A stretch of 64,000 nt of DNA, taken from the NCBI RefSeq assembly GCF_028858725.1, contig NC_084768.1, forward strand, positions 31,774,664-31,838,663. The letters are read 5' to 3'. The notes below the pieces were generated by a model. The model did not search any database and had not been told where the DNA came from. It was given only the letters and a program-made list of their open reading frames with translations. Shown here piece after piece: positions 10,101 through 17,435 of this stretch (the first letter of the stretch is position 1; every line of letters begins with the position of its first letter). The translations under genes were made by a program, and so were the position numbers. The stretch comes from Colius striatus. Lineage: Eukaryota > Chordata > Aves > Coliiformes > Coliidae.

Positions 10101-13100
10101 ACCCAAACCAAAAGTGCAGCATAGGGTGCTGCACAAACATCAAAATCAATGCTCTAAGTGCTGCATTTATTAACCTCAAAAGGAATGTATTCTTCCTGTA
10201 TGCAAAATACAAATAGGGGGGAAAAGCTCTTGAAAAACAAAAGTCAACACTATTCTGCTGTTAATACTGGGACATTCTACCCAATCCTCAAACGTTTCCT
10301 AAGAAAGCAATACATAGTGCTAGAAGGCTACTCTGTCATCCATAACTTCACAGCTCAAAGCATCAGTCACTGCTCAACTGTAAGGGTTCATTTTTAAGAA
10401 AATTCCTGCAGCTATGCATGTAAAACAGTAGCACTCTTTGAAACACACCAGGAGAGAATGCAGCCTAATGCCTTCTCTCTTCTTCAGCACTGCACAACAT
10501 CTATTTCAAAATAAGTACAGTAATATTCTGTTATAGTTTAAGATAATAAAAACTCCCACTAACCCATGGTTGGGTGCAATTCCACTCTCTATTTTAACAC
10601 AGCTTGGTTCTTTCTTCTCCTCTTCTTTCACTGCTTCTTCTGAACTAAAAATCCATTTAGCATTAATTAAAATGGGGCAAAATTGAAACGTATTTCATAT
10701 ATTATGTAAGGCACTTAATCTCACCTATTAAAAAACATAAGAAATAGTTTAGTATCATTTTAAAACATATTTGAAAAATGGTATAACTACAGCCATTACT
10801 AATTCTTAATAATTAATACATGTAGAAAATTATAGCAGCCAGGCTTTTAAAATATGTATTTATGCAGCTTTAAGTAAGTCTTCCCGATATTCAAACAGTT
10901 CTGACATAAATCTATCCACAGGAAAAGAACTTCAATTGTTTCACGTTAATCTCTGCTTAGAGACTGTATAAAATGATTGATTCATTTCTATTCAGAGAGG
11001 GGACGAAGTAACTTAATTTCTATAAGTGATTATAATAAAGCACTATCATATAGTTTCTATCACTTAGTTACATGTCACACATGTAAAATCAAAAGCTTAA
11101 CTATGCCACTTTTGTAAAAACTACTTTAGTAATATGCCCCAACACACACAAGAAAAGCAGTATAAAAGGTGTCTTCAAACACAGAGAACCTGTGCAACAC
11201 AGAGGTCAGCCTACACAGACTGGCATCTTGCTCTGTAAATGAGATCAAAAAGGATCATCTGCTGATTAAAGACCTTAATAACTATAGGAATAAGGATGGG
11301 ATTTATTTCATGATGATACTAAGTGAAACAATATTAATGAGAGCAATGAGGCACTTTATCTATAGACAGGACCCTGCCTGTAACACTTCCAAATTTACCC
11401 TTCTACTTAAGAGTGCTACAAAAGTATCATGAACACTCCCTTTCTTTGACCACAAACATAAACCTAAGTCATTATGCACATACCTTTTACACTTCTCTGA
11501 GACAGAAGGCTGGCTAAGTACCTGCACACTATCTTGCTCCTTTGCAAATTCAACAACTAAGGTGTGACCTAAAAGTTTCAGCTGATGTAGTCTTGACAAA
11601 GCCTTCAAATAATTATAATGGAGGAAAGAAAGGAAGGAAAGAGGAAGAATGTCAGAATTATTTCAAAGCATAATTGGTTTTAATTTGGTCGGTAAATTAG
11701 CCATGTTTGGTTTATAGTTTATATATCAATGCATATACACCTTAGACAAAGCCCTGATCAGTCTCATGTAAGTTTGCCATACTCAAAGAGACAAACTGCA
11801 TCAGATGATTTCCACAAGCCCCTTCCAACCCACCTTCTTAAGACCCTACAACAGTGTTCATTTTATCAAACCCTTCAAGCATCTCCTGAAACAGAAATTT
11901 AATGTTACATTGCTCTGCATATTTTTTTCCACCCCAACAATGAGCAGGAGATGATGGTTGAAACACTTTTAGAGCACAATGGGCAACTCTGAAGTGCTTT
12001 ACTAAAACATTCAATAAGAAACTCAATACAAACCTTTACAGCTGCATTTTCACTGGGAAAGGTAGCAAAAGCAGTATGTTTCTAGAAAACAAACGAAGTC
12101 ATACCGAGTTTAAGCCAAAAAGGTAAGAAATTGCATGTACAACTTATACCCACAAGTAATTCCTAAGTTCAAGTATACATATTTGAAAGCTTCCAGTATT
12201 AGTCATCTAACTCTCAAATAGGACAAAGGTAAAGGACCAGAAAATGTTTTCCTGAAGAATCTAGAAGTACCTTCTGCAGTCACAAATTAAGACAGGAACT
12301 CAGTAGTTTGAGTAGTTTGAGTAGCAAGAGCCTAAACTGCAAAGAAGGATGCACTGGTAAATTTAATCTTGCATTCAAAAACGGAGGATTAACTGTAAAT
12401 TACTGTCCTGCAAGTCTGGACAGTTTGTAACTAACATTTTTAAGTTTAAAAATGAAAACCCTTCAGCTTTCCAAATTCAACCAAATCATCACAAAACACA
12501 CAGTTTATCTTAAAGCTGTTTTAACGAACTTCAGTACTTAATCTTGCCACTAAATGATTGGGCATCAAAACCCCAAAGCTTTTAATACTGTTGTAAAAGC
12601 GGGTAATTAGGCAAATTACCGTAAAATCAAGTCAGTATTTTTAATATCCTATAAAGGAAAGCATGCCCCTGACACAAGACAGGGCTATCGTTATCTGCAG
12701 TTCTGCAGGAACACAAGGCTTTTTGCAGACGGCATTTATCACCGGATAGGCATTCTTATAGTTTTCTAATTTGGAGGAACAAGAAAACTAAAAGATTTCA
12801 AGCGACAGACCCTTGAAACTGCATCCCCACGCCTACCAAAAGACCCTTCTGCACTACTTTTCCACAGCCTCATTCCTAAAAACGAGCGAGGCCGCAGCTG
12901 CGGCCCAGGCTATGGGACTTCGAGCCGCTGGGGACGCGGCATTCCCACATCGAACGCTCCCCGGCCGTCCTGCCTCGGCCCAGCGCCGCTCTCCAGGGCG
13001 AAGGAAGAGCCCTGCGGAGGCAAACGCGCTCGCCCCCTCCCCGCTCGGCACCGCGGCGGGCGGCAAGTGTCCGCTCCCGCGCCCGCGGCCGCCCCAGGCC

Positions 13101-13337
13101 CCGGCCCCTCACCAGCCGCCCGTGGTCCGCCAGGACGCGCACAGACACCGCCCCGAAGTGCTTCAGCAGATCCTCCTTCTCCGCCGCCGTCAGCTCGGCA
13201 GGCAGGTGCCGCACCAGCAGCGTCCGGCCCCGCCGCCGCGCCACGCCGGGGTGAGGGGGGACGCCGGGGTGAGGGGGCCCGGCGCCCAGCCCCCCGCCCG
13301 CCGGCCGCGGCTCCTCACAGCCCGGCGCCGCCGCCAT
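4041..13337 (-). CDS. RNPC3: RNPC3, U11/U12 small nuclear ribonucleoprotein 65 kDa protein (14 coding exons)
   Basis: Nuclear RNA-binding protein of the U11/U12 di-snRNP of the minor spliceosome. In the known family the N-terminal half contacts U11-59K (PDCD7) and the C-terminal RRM binds the 3' stem-loop of U12 snRNA, bridging the two snRNPs. The joined exons total 1572 bp (523 residues plus stop), all in phase with GT-AG borders. RRM1 is about residues 38-113 (RNP2-like LLVRHLP, RNP1-like TAFATF). Next come a proline-rich stretch (about 222-240) and an acidic Ser/Glu stretch (about 242-266). RRM2 is about residues 427-508 ([14 protein letters not shown]). The start is the ATG that gives MAAAPG, in the same frame as an upstream ATG at 13403 that lies in the promoter. 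The C-terminus ends KRKK, where I recall KRKC in human. By alignment to recalled human numbering, P480 and R508 correspond to the positions of the P474T and R502X growth-hormone-deficiency alleles; both are wild type here. Confidence 0.96.
4101..5028 (-). other. RNPC3: RNPC3 intron 13, U12-type (minor spliceosome) GT-AG intron
   Basis: The donor at 5028-5020 reads GTATCTTTT, one base from the U12 consensus GTATCCTTT. It is a very poor U1 match beyond GTA. The branch site at 4118-4111 reads TCCTTAAC, an exact match to the U12 branch consensus core, with the branch A at 4112, 11 bases from the intron end. There is no polypyrimidine tract before the CAG acceptor. These three features together define U12-type introns. 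All other introns of the gene lack them. Confidence 0.88.
4111..4118 (-). promoter_or_regulatory. U12-type branch-point sequence
   Basis: The minus strand reads TCCTTAAC, ending 10 bases before the splice junction of exon 14. This spacing is within the narrow window typical of U12-type introns. Confidence 0.87.
5029..5161 (-). CDS. RNPC3: RNPC3 coding exon 13 (RRM2 core)
   Basis: Encodes [20 protein letters not shown], with RNP1 as GQAFIGLP, followed by [20 protein letters not shown] and PMVV. The acceptor is TGCCTCTAG. The donor is GTATCTTTT, which fits a U12-type and not a U1-type site. If the following intron were retained, translation would run on to a stop at 4966-4968, giving a protein lacking the last RRM2 strand. 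Confidence 0.95.
5644..5702 (-). CDS. RNPC3: RNPC3 coding exon 12 (RRM2)
   Basis: A 59-bp exon encoding [19 protein letters not shown] plus two bases of the next Met codon. It is the alpha-1 and loop region of RRM2. The acceptor is AATTTCAG and the donor is GTAAGT. The preceding intron is only 81 bp. Confidence 0.95.
5784..5878 (-). CDS. RNPC3: RNPC3 coding exon 11 (start of RRM2)
   Basis: Encodes [17 protein letters not shown] and then [20 protein letters not shown] is the RNP2 strand of RRM2, the U12 snRNA-binding domain. The acceptor is TCTCTAAG and the donor is GTAGGT. It ends in phase 0 (residues 409-440). Confidence 0.96.
6051..6212 (-). CDS. RNPC3: RNPC3 coding exon 10
   Basis: Encodes [20 protein letters not shown], an acidic METEEEDDE run, and then [19 protein letters not shown], which matches the human region leading into RRM2. 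The acceptor is AATTTCAG and the donor is GTATAA. It is in phase 1 at both ends. Confidence 0.95.
6716..6849 (-). CDS. RNPC3: RNPC3 coding exon 9
   Basis: Encodes [20 protein letters not shown] and then [16 protein letters not shown], aligning with the human segment around SDVFDQPQ and RIEFHISTD. The second half (INSEKEERN) is less conserved. The acceptor is ACCAGCAG and the donor is GTAAGG. It ends in phase 1. Confidence 0.94.
7721..7846 (-). CDS. RNPC3: RNPC3 coding exon 8 (basic segment)
   Basis: Encodes [20 protein letters not shown] followed by [20 protein letters not shown]. This is a basic stretch that could act as a nuclear localisation signal (inference). The acceptor is TTAAAATAG and the donor is GTTTGT. 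It is in phase 2 at both ends. Confidence 0.94.
8009..8061. repeat. Small CTGACACTTA tandem repeat in RNPC3 intron 7
   Basis: Several imperfect copies of CTGACACTTA or CTGACACT in a row. It is short and diverged, with no sign of function. Confidence 0.7.
8816..8964 (-). CDS. RNPC3: RNPC3 coding exon 7 (proline-rich and acidic segment)
   Basis: Encodes [18 protein letters not shown] followed by [20 protein letters not shown] and an acidic run ending KER. The polyproline stretch and the Ser/Glu run suggest a disordered linker with possible casein-kinase-2-type sites (inference). The acceptor is ATAATTAG and the donor is GTATGC. It ends in phase 2, with the last Arg codon split. Confidence 0.94.
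9208..9276 (-). CDS. RNPC3: RNPC3 coding exon 6
   Basis: A 69-bp exon encoding [17 protein letters not shown] and then TARPPM, near-identical to the mammalian protein. The acceptor is ATTTCAG and the donor is GTAACT. It is in phase 0 at both ends. Confidence 0.95.
9617..9728 (-). CDS. RNPC3: RNPC3 coding exon 5
   Basis: Encodes [18 protein letters not shown] and then [19 protein letters not shown], a strongly conserved block of the 65K linker. The acceptor is TTCCTTAG and the donor is a consensus GTGAGT. It enters in phase 2 and ends in phase 0. Confidence 0.96.
9987..10100 (-). mobile_element. Old CR1 LINE 3' fragment in RNPC3 intron 4
   Basis: Plus-strand text AAGGGTTGGAAAGGACCT, then TAGTCCAATGCCCCTGCC and CAGGGGCACCTAGAG, is the reverse complement of the CR1 3' end. 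It is diverged and 5'-truncated. It has the same orientation as the gene. Confidence 0.85.
10564..10644 (-). CDS. RNPC3: RNPC3 coding exon 4 (charged linker)
   Basis: An 81-bp exon encoding a Glu/Lys-rich linker ([14 protein letters not shown]) and then [10 protein letters not shown], where IAPNHG matches the human protein as recalled. The acceptor is TTTTTAG and the donor is GTTAGT. It enters and leaves in phase 2, so the terminal glycine codon is split with exon 5. Confidence 0.94.
11484..11602 (-). CDS. RNPC3: RNPC3 coding exon 3 (completes RRM1)
   Basis: Encodes the last helix and strand of RRM1 ([19 protein letters not shown]) and the following linker ending in KCK plus two bases of the next codon. 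The acceptor is AAG preceded by a long CT tract (complement of the purine run at about 11621-11650). The donor is GTATGT. It ends in phase 2. Confidence 0.95.
12034..12081 (-). CDS. RNPC3: RNPC3 coding exon 2 (residues 76-91)
   Basis: A 48-bp micro-exon encoding [16 protein letters not shown], which carries the RNP1 motif of RRM1. It is flanked by acceptor TTTTCTAG and donor GTTTGT and is in phase 0 at both ends. It is too short to appear as an open reading frame. It was placed because it joins exons 1 and 3 exactly as in the human protein. Confidence 0.95.
13113..13337 (-). CDS. RNPC3: RNPC3 coding exon 1 (residues 1-75)
   Basis: Starts at the ATG on 13337-13335 and ends before a GTGAGG donor at 13112. 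It encodes a Gly/Pro-rich N-terminal tail and the first half of RRM1 ([12 protein letters not shown], then [12 protein letters not shown]). The tail contains a duplicated hexapeptide PPHPGV from an 18-bp tandem duplication (13243-13278). Base composition is very GC-rich because the exon sits inside the CpG island. The exon ends in phase 0. The 5'UTR boundary is not defined by sequence alone. Confidence 0.93.
13243..13278. repeat. 18-bp tandem duplication inside RNPC3 exon 1
   Basis: ACGCCGGGGTGAGGGGGG is followed directly by a copy differing at the last base. Read on the minus strand it gives PPHPGV twice (residues 21-32) in the N-terminal tail. The reading frame is kept. Confidence 0.85.
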
Positions 13338-13359
13338 CGCAGCGCGCGCACGCGAACGG

Positions 13360-13427
13360 AACAAACCGCGCGAGAGCTGGGGCCGGAAGTTGGGGGGACT
13401 CAAGTCTCGCGAGACTGGACGCGCCGC
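13360..13427 (-). promoter_or_regulatory. RNPC3 core promoter with ETS site and CGCG element
   Basis: CCGGAAGT (13383-13390) is a consensus ETS/GABPA site. TCTCGCGAGA (13405-13414) is a perfect palindrome known as the CGCG element, bound by BANP and earlier linked to ZBTB33, and common in housekeeping promoters. Both lie 45-80 bases upstream of the start codon in CpG-dense DNA. No TATA box is seen. Transcription probably starts between about 13345 and 13400 (inference). Confidence 0.75.
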
Positions 13428-14141
13428 GGGCGGAGCGGCTGAGGAGGGCGGAGCGGCTGAGGAGGGCGGAGCGGCTGAGGGCGGAGCGGCTGAGGAAGGC
13501 GGAGCGGCTGAGGAAGGCGGAGCGGCTGAGGGCGGAGCGGCTGAGGAGGGCGGAGCGGCTGAGGAGGGCGGAGCGGCCGAGGAAGGCGGAGCGGCTGAGG
13601 AGGGCGGAGCGGCTGAGGAGGGCGGAGCGGCTGAGGAGGGCGGAGCGGCTGAGGAGGGCGGAGCGGCTGAGGAGGGCGGAGCGGCTGAGGGCGGAGCGGC
13701 TGAGGGCGGAGCGGCTGAGGGCGGAGCGGCTGAGGGCGGAGCGGCCGAGGAGGGCGGAGCGGCTGAGGGCGGAGCGGCTGAGGGCGGAGCGGCTGAGGGC
13801 GGAGCGGCCGAGGAGGGCGGAGCGGCTGAGGGCGGAGCGGCTGAGGGCGGAGCGGCTGAGGAGGGCGGAGCGGCTGAGGGCGGAGCGGCTGAGGAGGGCG
13901 GAGCGGCTGAGGGAGGCTGAGGGCGGAGCGGCTGAGGGCGGAGCGGCTGAGGGCGGAGCGGCTGAGGGCGGAGCGGCTGAGGGCGGAGCGGCTGAGGAGG
14001 GCGGAGCGGCTGAGGAGGGCGGAGCGGCTGAGGGAGGCTGAGGGCGGAGCGGCTGAGGGCGGAGCGGCTGAGGGCGGAGCGGCTGAGGGCGGCTGAGGAG
14101 GGCGGAGCGGCTGAGGGCGGAGCGGCTGAGGGCGGAGCGAG
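13428..14141. repeat. GC-rich minisatellite (15- and 18-bp units) next to the RNPC3 promoter
   Basis: About 0.7 kb of near-perfect tandem copies of GGCGGAGCGGCTGAG, with an 18-bp variant carrying an extra GGA-type triplet and a few AGGAAGG variants. Two 10-base partial units (GGGAGGCTGA at 13911 and 14032) mark a 121-bp higher-order duplication. Because both main units are multiples of three, the array holds long open frames on both strands (Glu-Gly-Gly-Ala-Ala or Arg-Ser-Ala-Leu type). These are by-products of the repeat and not genes. The array begins 13 bp beyond the CGCG element. Confidence 0.95.
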
Positions 14142-14634
14142 GCGGGAGGTGTGCCATGGTGGTCTGTCGTGCCGGCCTCTGCCCGTTCTCCAGCCCCTGT
14201 GCTGCCGAGCAGCAGCCTGAGCCGAGCCGTCGGGGTCTGCCCGCTGGAGCCGGGCATGCCGGCAGCGCTGTGGCAGGCTGCCCGCCAGCAGTCCTTAAGA
14301 GCCATGTTTCTGTCAGGCGATGCCTTGCACAGGTGATACACAAAATCCGCTCTAATCTGAAATAGTGCTCCAAAGGGAGAGGTGCCCCATGCTTTCTCTG
14401 CCTTTAACAGTTAGGAACATGTCCTCAGACTATATTGTAAGAAGTTGCATTGCTTTCAAAATACCGTTATTGTTAGGCAGTAGCTGAAGACACTTCTCTT
14501 TTCCTCCTGCCCCTTACTTGAACAACAAGTTCTGTGATCTTTCTGGCATAGACATGACATGGCACTTTTGCATAGCCATGGCAAGCAGCAGGAGTGAAAT
14601 ACAGCATGCTTCCAACCTGTAATTATCGTAGGTT
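14142..14634. other. Edge of CpG island and unique sequence
   Basis: The first 190 bases are GC-rich and continue the island. The rest is ordinary AT-rich DNA. A transcript running rightward from a bidirectional promoter is possible, but I see no exon or reading frame to support one. Confidence 0.5.
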
Positions 14635-14945
14635 CATAGAATGGAAGGGTTGGAAGGGACCTTTAGAGATCTAGTCCAACCCCCCTGCAGAAGCAGGGTC
14701 ACCTAGATCAGGTCGCATAGGAACATGTCCAGGTGGGTCTTGAAGCCCTCCAAGGAAGGAGCCTCCACAGCCCCTCTGGGCAGCCTGTGCCAGGGCTCCC
14801 TCACCTCAACAGGGAAAGAGTTGTTTCTTATGTTTAAGTGGAACTTTTTGTGTTCCAGCTTCATCCCATCACCCCTTGTCCTGCTGCTAGCTACTATCGA
14901 AAAAAGGGATGTCCCAACCTCCTGACACCCACCCTTTACGGGTGT
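14635..14945 (-). mobile_element. CR1 LINE 3' fragment (young-looking)
   Basis: Begins at CATAGAATGGAAGGGTTGG and runs through CTCACCTCAACAGGG and TTTTTGTGTTCCAGC, the reverse complement of the CR1 3' untranslated region and the end of ORF2. It is 5'-truncated at about 14945. It is nearly identical by eye to the copy at 39388-39659. Confidence 0.93.
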
Positions 14946-16808
14946 GAAATGACATTCTGCAGCGTGAGCAGGGAGTACAGAGGTAGATACCAGCCAGCCA
15001 CTGCTGCAGCCAGCCAGGCTGATCCAAAACTTGCCTGGTTTTCCTGAAGTCAGAGGCTGGGATCTCAAAAAGGAGGGGGGAGGAAATTCCCAAACTTGAT
15101 CGATTCAATTTCATGTCTTATTGCTTTCATGTATTATGATTGCTGTGTGGCAAAAGCAACGCCTGCCTAAATCACTATTACCACTGCCTCAGGGTCCAAC
15201 AGAGCCAACCTGATACCACTGTGCAGAGACTGAAATACTTGCCTGCTGCAGAGGGAGACCCAAGCTCTGGGACTGGTGTCTGGGGTGCCCTGAAGCCAGC
15301 CACAGAGAAAACACATTTCACAGGCTGTGCAGTGGAACTGGTGAATGGGCAATGATTTTTATTGTATCTTTCAACTGAAAAAAATTAGGCCACCAGTCCA
15401 TAAAATCCTCAAGGCTGCTTCTTTTCCTTGAAGAGTCTGAGGGACCTGGAACCTACCAGGTCCATCTCTCATACCTACAGATTCTAGGATTCACTGTACG
15501 TGCAGTACACCTGATGGGTCTCAGACCACGTTCATTTTCTGAGTGCTTGACAACTTGGGGAAAAATCTGGTTATTGTGGGTGATCACAGTAGTTTCATTG
15601 AGTAGATTAGATGACAGTCAAATTCATCCAAACAGGCTTGGTGAGGAGTTCAGAAAAAAGACTGGGGGAAACCACAGGATACTCTAAAGGGATCTAGGAG
15701 AAAAGCAGAAATTTAGCAGCAGTTTCTTACAGGATCCATTACAGAATTTGTATTGCTGTCAGTATAAGCTAGGAAATATCTATGAACTTGGAAACATGTG
15801 GAAGAATTGTCACAATATGCAAATATGGCGATGTACTTTCTATCTTGATGACACCAGCAGTTTTTTTCTGAGGCTCCTGGAACTTTAAAATTAATACTGG
15901 CTGGCCTAATAAGTTCTGTGTGTGGCCTGTGGTTTGTATGGAATCCAGAAGCCTTTCTGGGATATGTGCAATTGTAGCAGATGGGAGTGTCAGGATTGCA
16001 AAAGCAAGTCGGTGGTGGCCGTGCTGCTGCATCCTGTTTAAATTGGCCTGACTTTTACTTCACTCCTGGGTAATGACATAGGTGAACTTTTTATGCAGCA
16101 GATTTGTGAAACTTGTAGGCAAACCAAACTTCCCTTTTTGTAGCTCTCTAGTACATTCCAATTATTAGTCTGCATGTCAGTTACCAGATGGTGAAATAAT
16201 GATGTAACCTGAAATACATTTTCCTCTCAGAATGGAGAAGAACTGTTCTCAGTTCCAGTCAGGAGAGACTGAGAAAAATGTTTATTTTCAAGTGACATTG
16301 ATAACTACAGTGACAAGAACAATTTCACTGGAAACAACTCTAATATCTTATGACTGTTCAGCCCACCTGTCTGTCTCGGTGCAGAATCAAAAGCATCTCC
16401 CTCAAAGAAAGAGAAAAACTTTTCTAAAGTCTGTTCACCCTGGTGGCCCAGGCCATTGAAGCCGAACGTCTCTCATCTCTCTCTGAGCAGCACTCTTCGC
16501 AGAGTTTTTTGCAAGTCAAGGGGATAAAAATGTTCAAGTTTTTATTTTAAGATTCAAAAAGCAAAACAATTTTATTCTTTTCCCTCCCCTTCCTCTCTAT
16601 ATTCAAAATGTATCATTAATATGTTGGGTTGTTTGGGTTTTTTTTTTTACTTTCCAAGATGTCAAATTTGTAGATACTTGAACAATAGGGTTCCTTAACA
16701 CAAACACATCATGGGTTTGTGTTGAAATTCTAGGTTTAGGATTTCTTTGCTTATATAGAGAGAAATTTCAATGCATTATAGTCATACTAGTATGAGTCAG
16801 AAATACAG
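14946..16808. other. Intergenic, nothing recognised
   Basis: Ordinary mixed-composition DNA with no gene, RNA gene or repeat that I can support. Open frames here are under 90 codons and resemble nothing known to me. Confidence 0.6.
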
Positions 16809-16895
16809 ACTCATTCAGGCCAGAAAGGAACGACATCATTTTGTGGAGATCTCTAGTCCAGCCTCCTACTCAAACCAGGGTCAACACTGAATTCC
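16809..16895 (-). mobile_element. Probable ancient CR1 fragment
   Basis: Plus-strand CAGGCCAGAAAGGAACGAC, then CTCTAGTCCAGCCTCCTAC and AACCAGGGTCAACAC, follow the order of a reversed CR1 3' end but with many changes. This is a weak call from order and spacing alone. Confidence 0.5.
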
Positions 16896-17322
16896 AGGCA
16901 TAACACTCAGGACTTTCTCTTGGCTGGTCTCAAAAGGCCTAAGGGTGAAGATTCTACAGCCTGCACAGACAAGTTTTCCACTCTATAATTAACTGCCCAG
17001 TGATTTCTTTTTTCTCCTCTTTTATCCAGTTGGAAGTGACTGTGTTTGTATAACTGTGTGATAACTTCAAAAAGATAGAATTCCAAATTCCCAATCAAAA
17101 TGTATTGAGTAGGTAAGAAATACAAGACTGAATAAAATGAAGCAAGCTGGCTTTGCAGAGTATCCTGATATTTTGCACACCACTCATTACCCACCCCCTA
17201 AAGCTCTTCACTAGTGACATCAAATGAGCAGTTGCCATGTAGGCACAGATACAGTTGTCCAAAGTAGTAGCAGCAGCAGTACAATTCAGTCTGTCCTTTA
17301 CAGTTATTTATGAAAGCAGCAA

Positions 17323-17364
17323 AACTTGTTAACGTTGAATGTTAACATTGAATGTTAACAAGTT
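17323..17364. repeat. Inverted repeat with three GTTAAC sites at 13-bp period
   Basis: The arms AACTTGTTAAC (17323-17333) and GTTAACAAGTT (17354-17364) are exact reverse complements. Between them GTTAAC recurs at 17341-17346, giving copies 13 bp apart joined by GTTGAAT and ATTGAAT. GTTAAC resembles HNF1 half-sites, but the arrangement is not the canonical one. Confidence 0.75.
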
Positions 17365-17414
17365 CTATTTACATTTATTTGAAAAAGCATATGTAAGGGT
17401 CAGTTGAAATTGAT

Positions 17415-17435
17415 GGGTTTGGGTTTGGGTTTGGG
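17415..17435 (+). other. G-quadruplex motif
   Basis: Four GGG runs are separated by three TTT loops on the plus strand, a textbook intramolecular G-quadruplex pattern. It is not the vertebrate telomere repeat, which has TTA loops. Confidence 0.8.

Larger units (their letters stand above)
5162..13112 (-). other. RNPC3: RNPC3 introns 1-12
   Basis: Introns on the plus-strand coordinates: 12082-13112, 11603-12033, 10645-11483, 9729-10563, 9277-9616, 8965-9207, 7847-8815, 6850-7720, 6213-6715, 5879-6050, 5703-5783 and 5162-5643. All are GT-AG and look U2-type. Apart from an old CR1 fragment in intron 4 and a small GACAC-rich tandem repeat in intron 7, I see only AT-rich sequence without recognisable features. 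The open frames that fall in them are short chance frames. Confidence 0.9.
12880..14330. other. CpG island over RNPC3 exon 1
   Basis: GC content and CpG density rise abruptly at about 12880 and fall at about 14330, against AT-rich flanks. The island covers the end of intron 1, exon 1, the promoter, the minisatellite and about 190 bp beyond it. It is the expected promoter of a broadly expressed splicing factor. Confidence 0.9.

Noticed and set aside
13067..14373. Long open frames of 176-352 codons on both strands
   Set aside because: They lie wholly or largely in the minisatellite, whose units are multiples of three, so every frame without a stop stays open. The translations are simple repeats.
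17415..17435. Interstitial telomere repeat
   Set aside because: The loops are TTT and not TTA, so it is not the vertebrate TTAGGG repeat.
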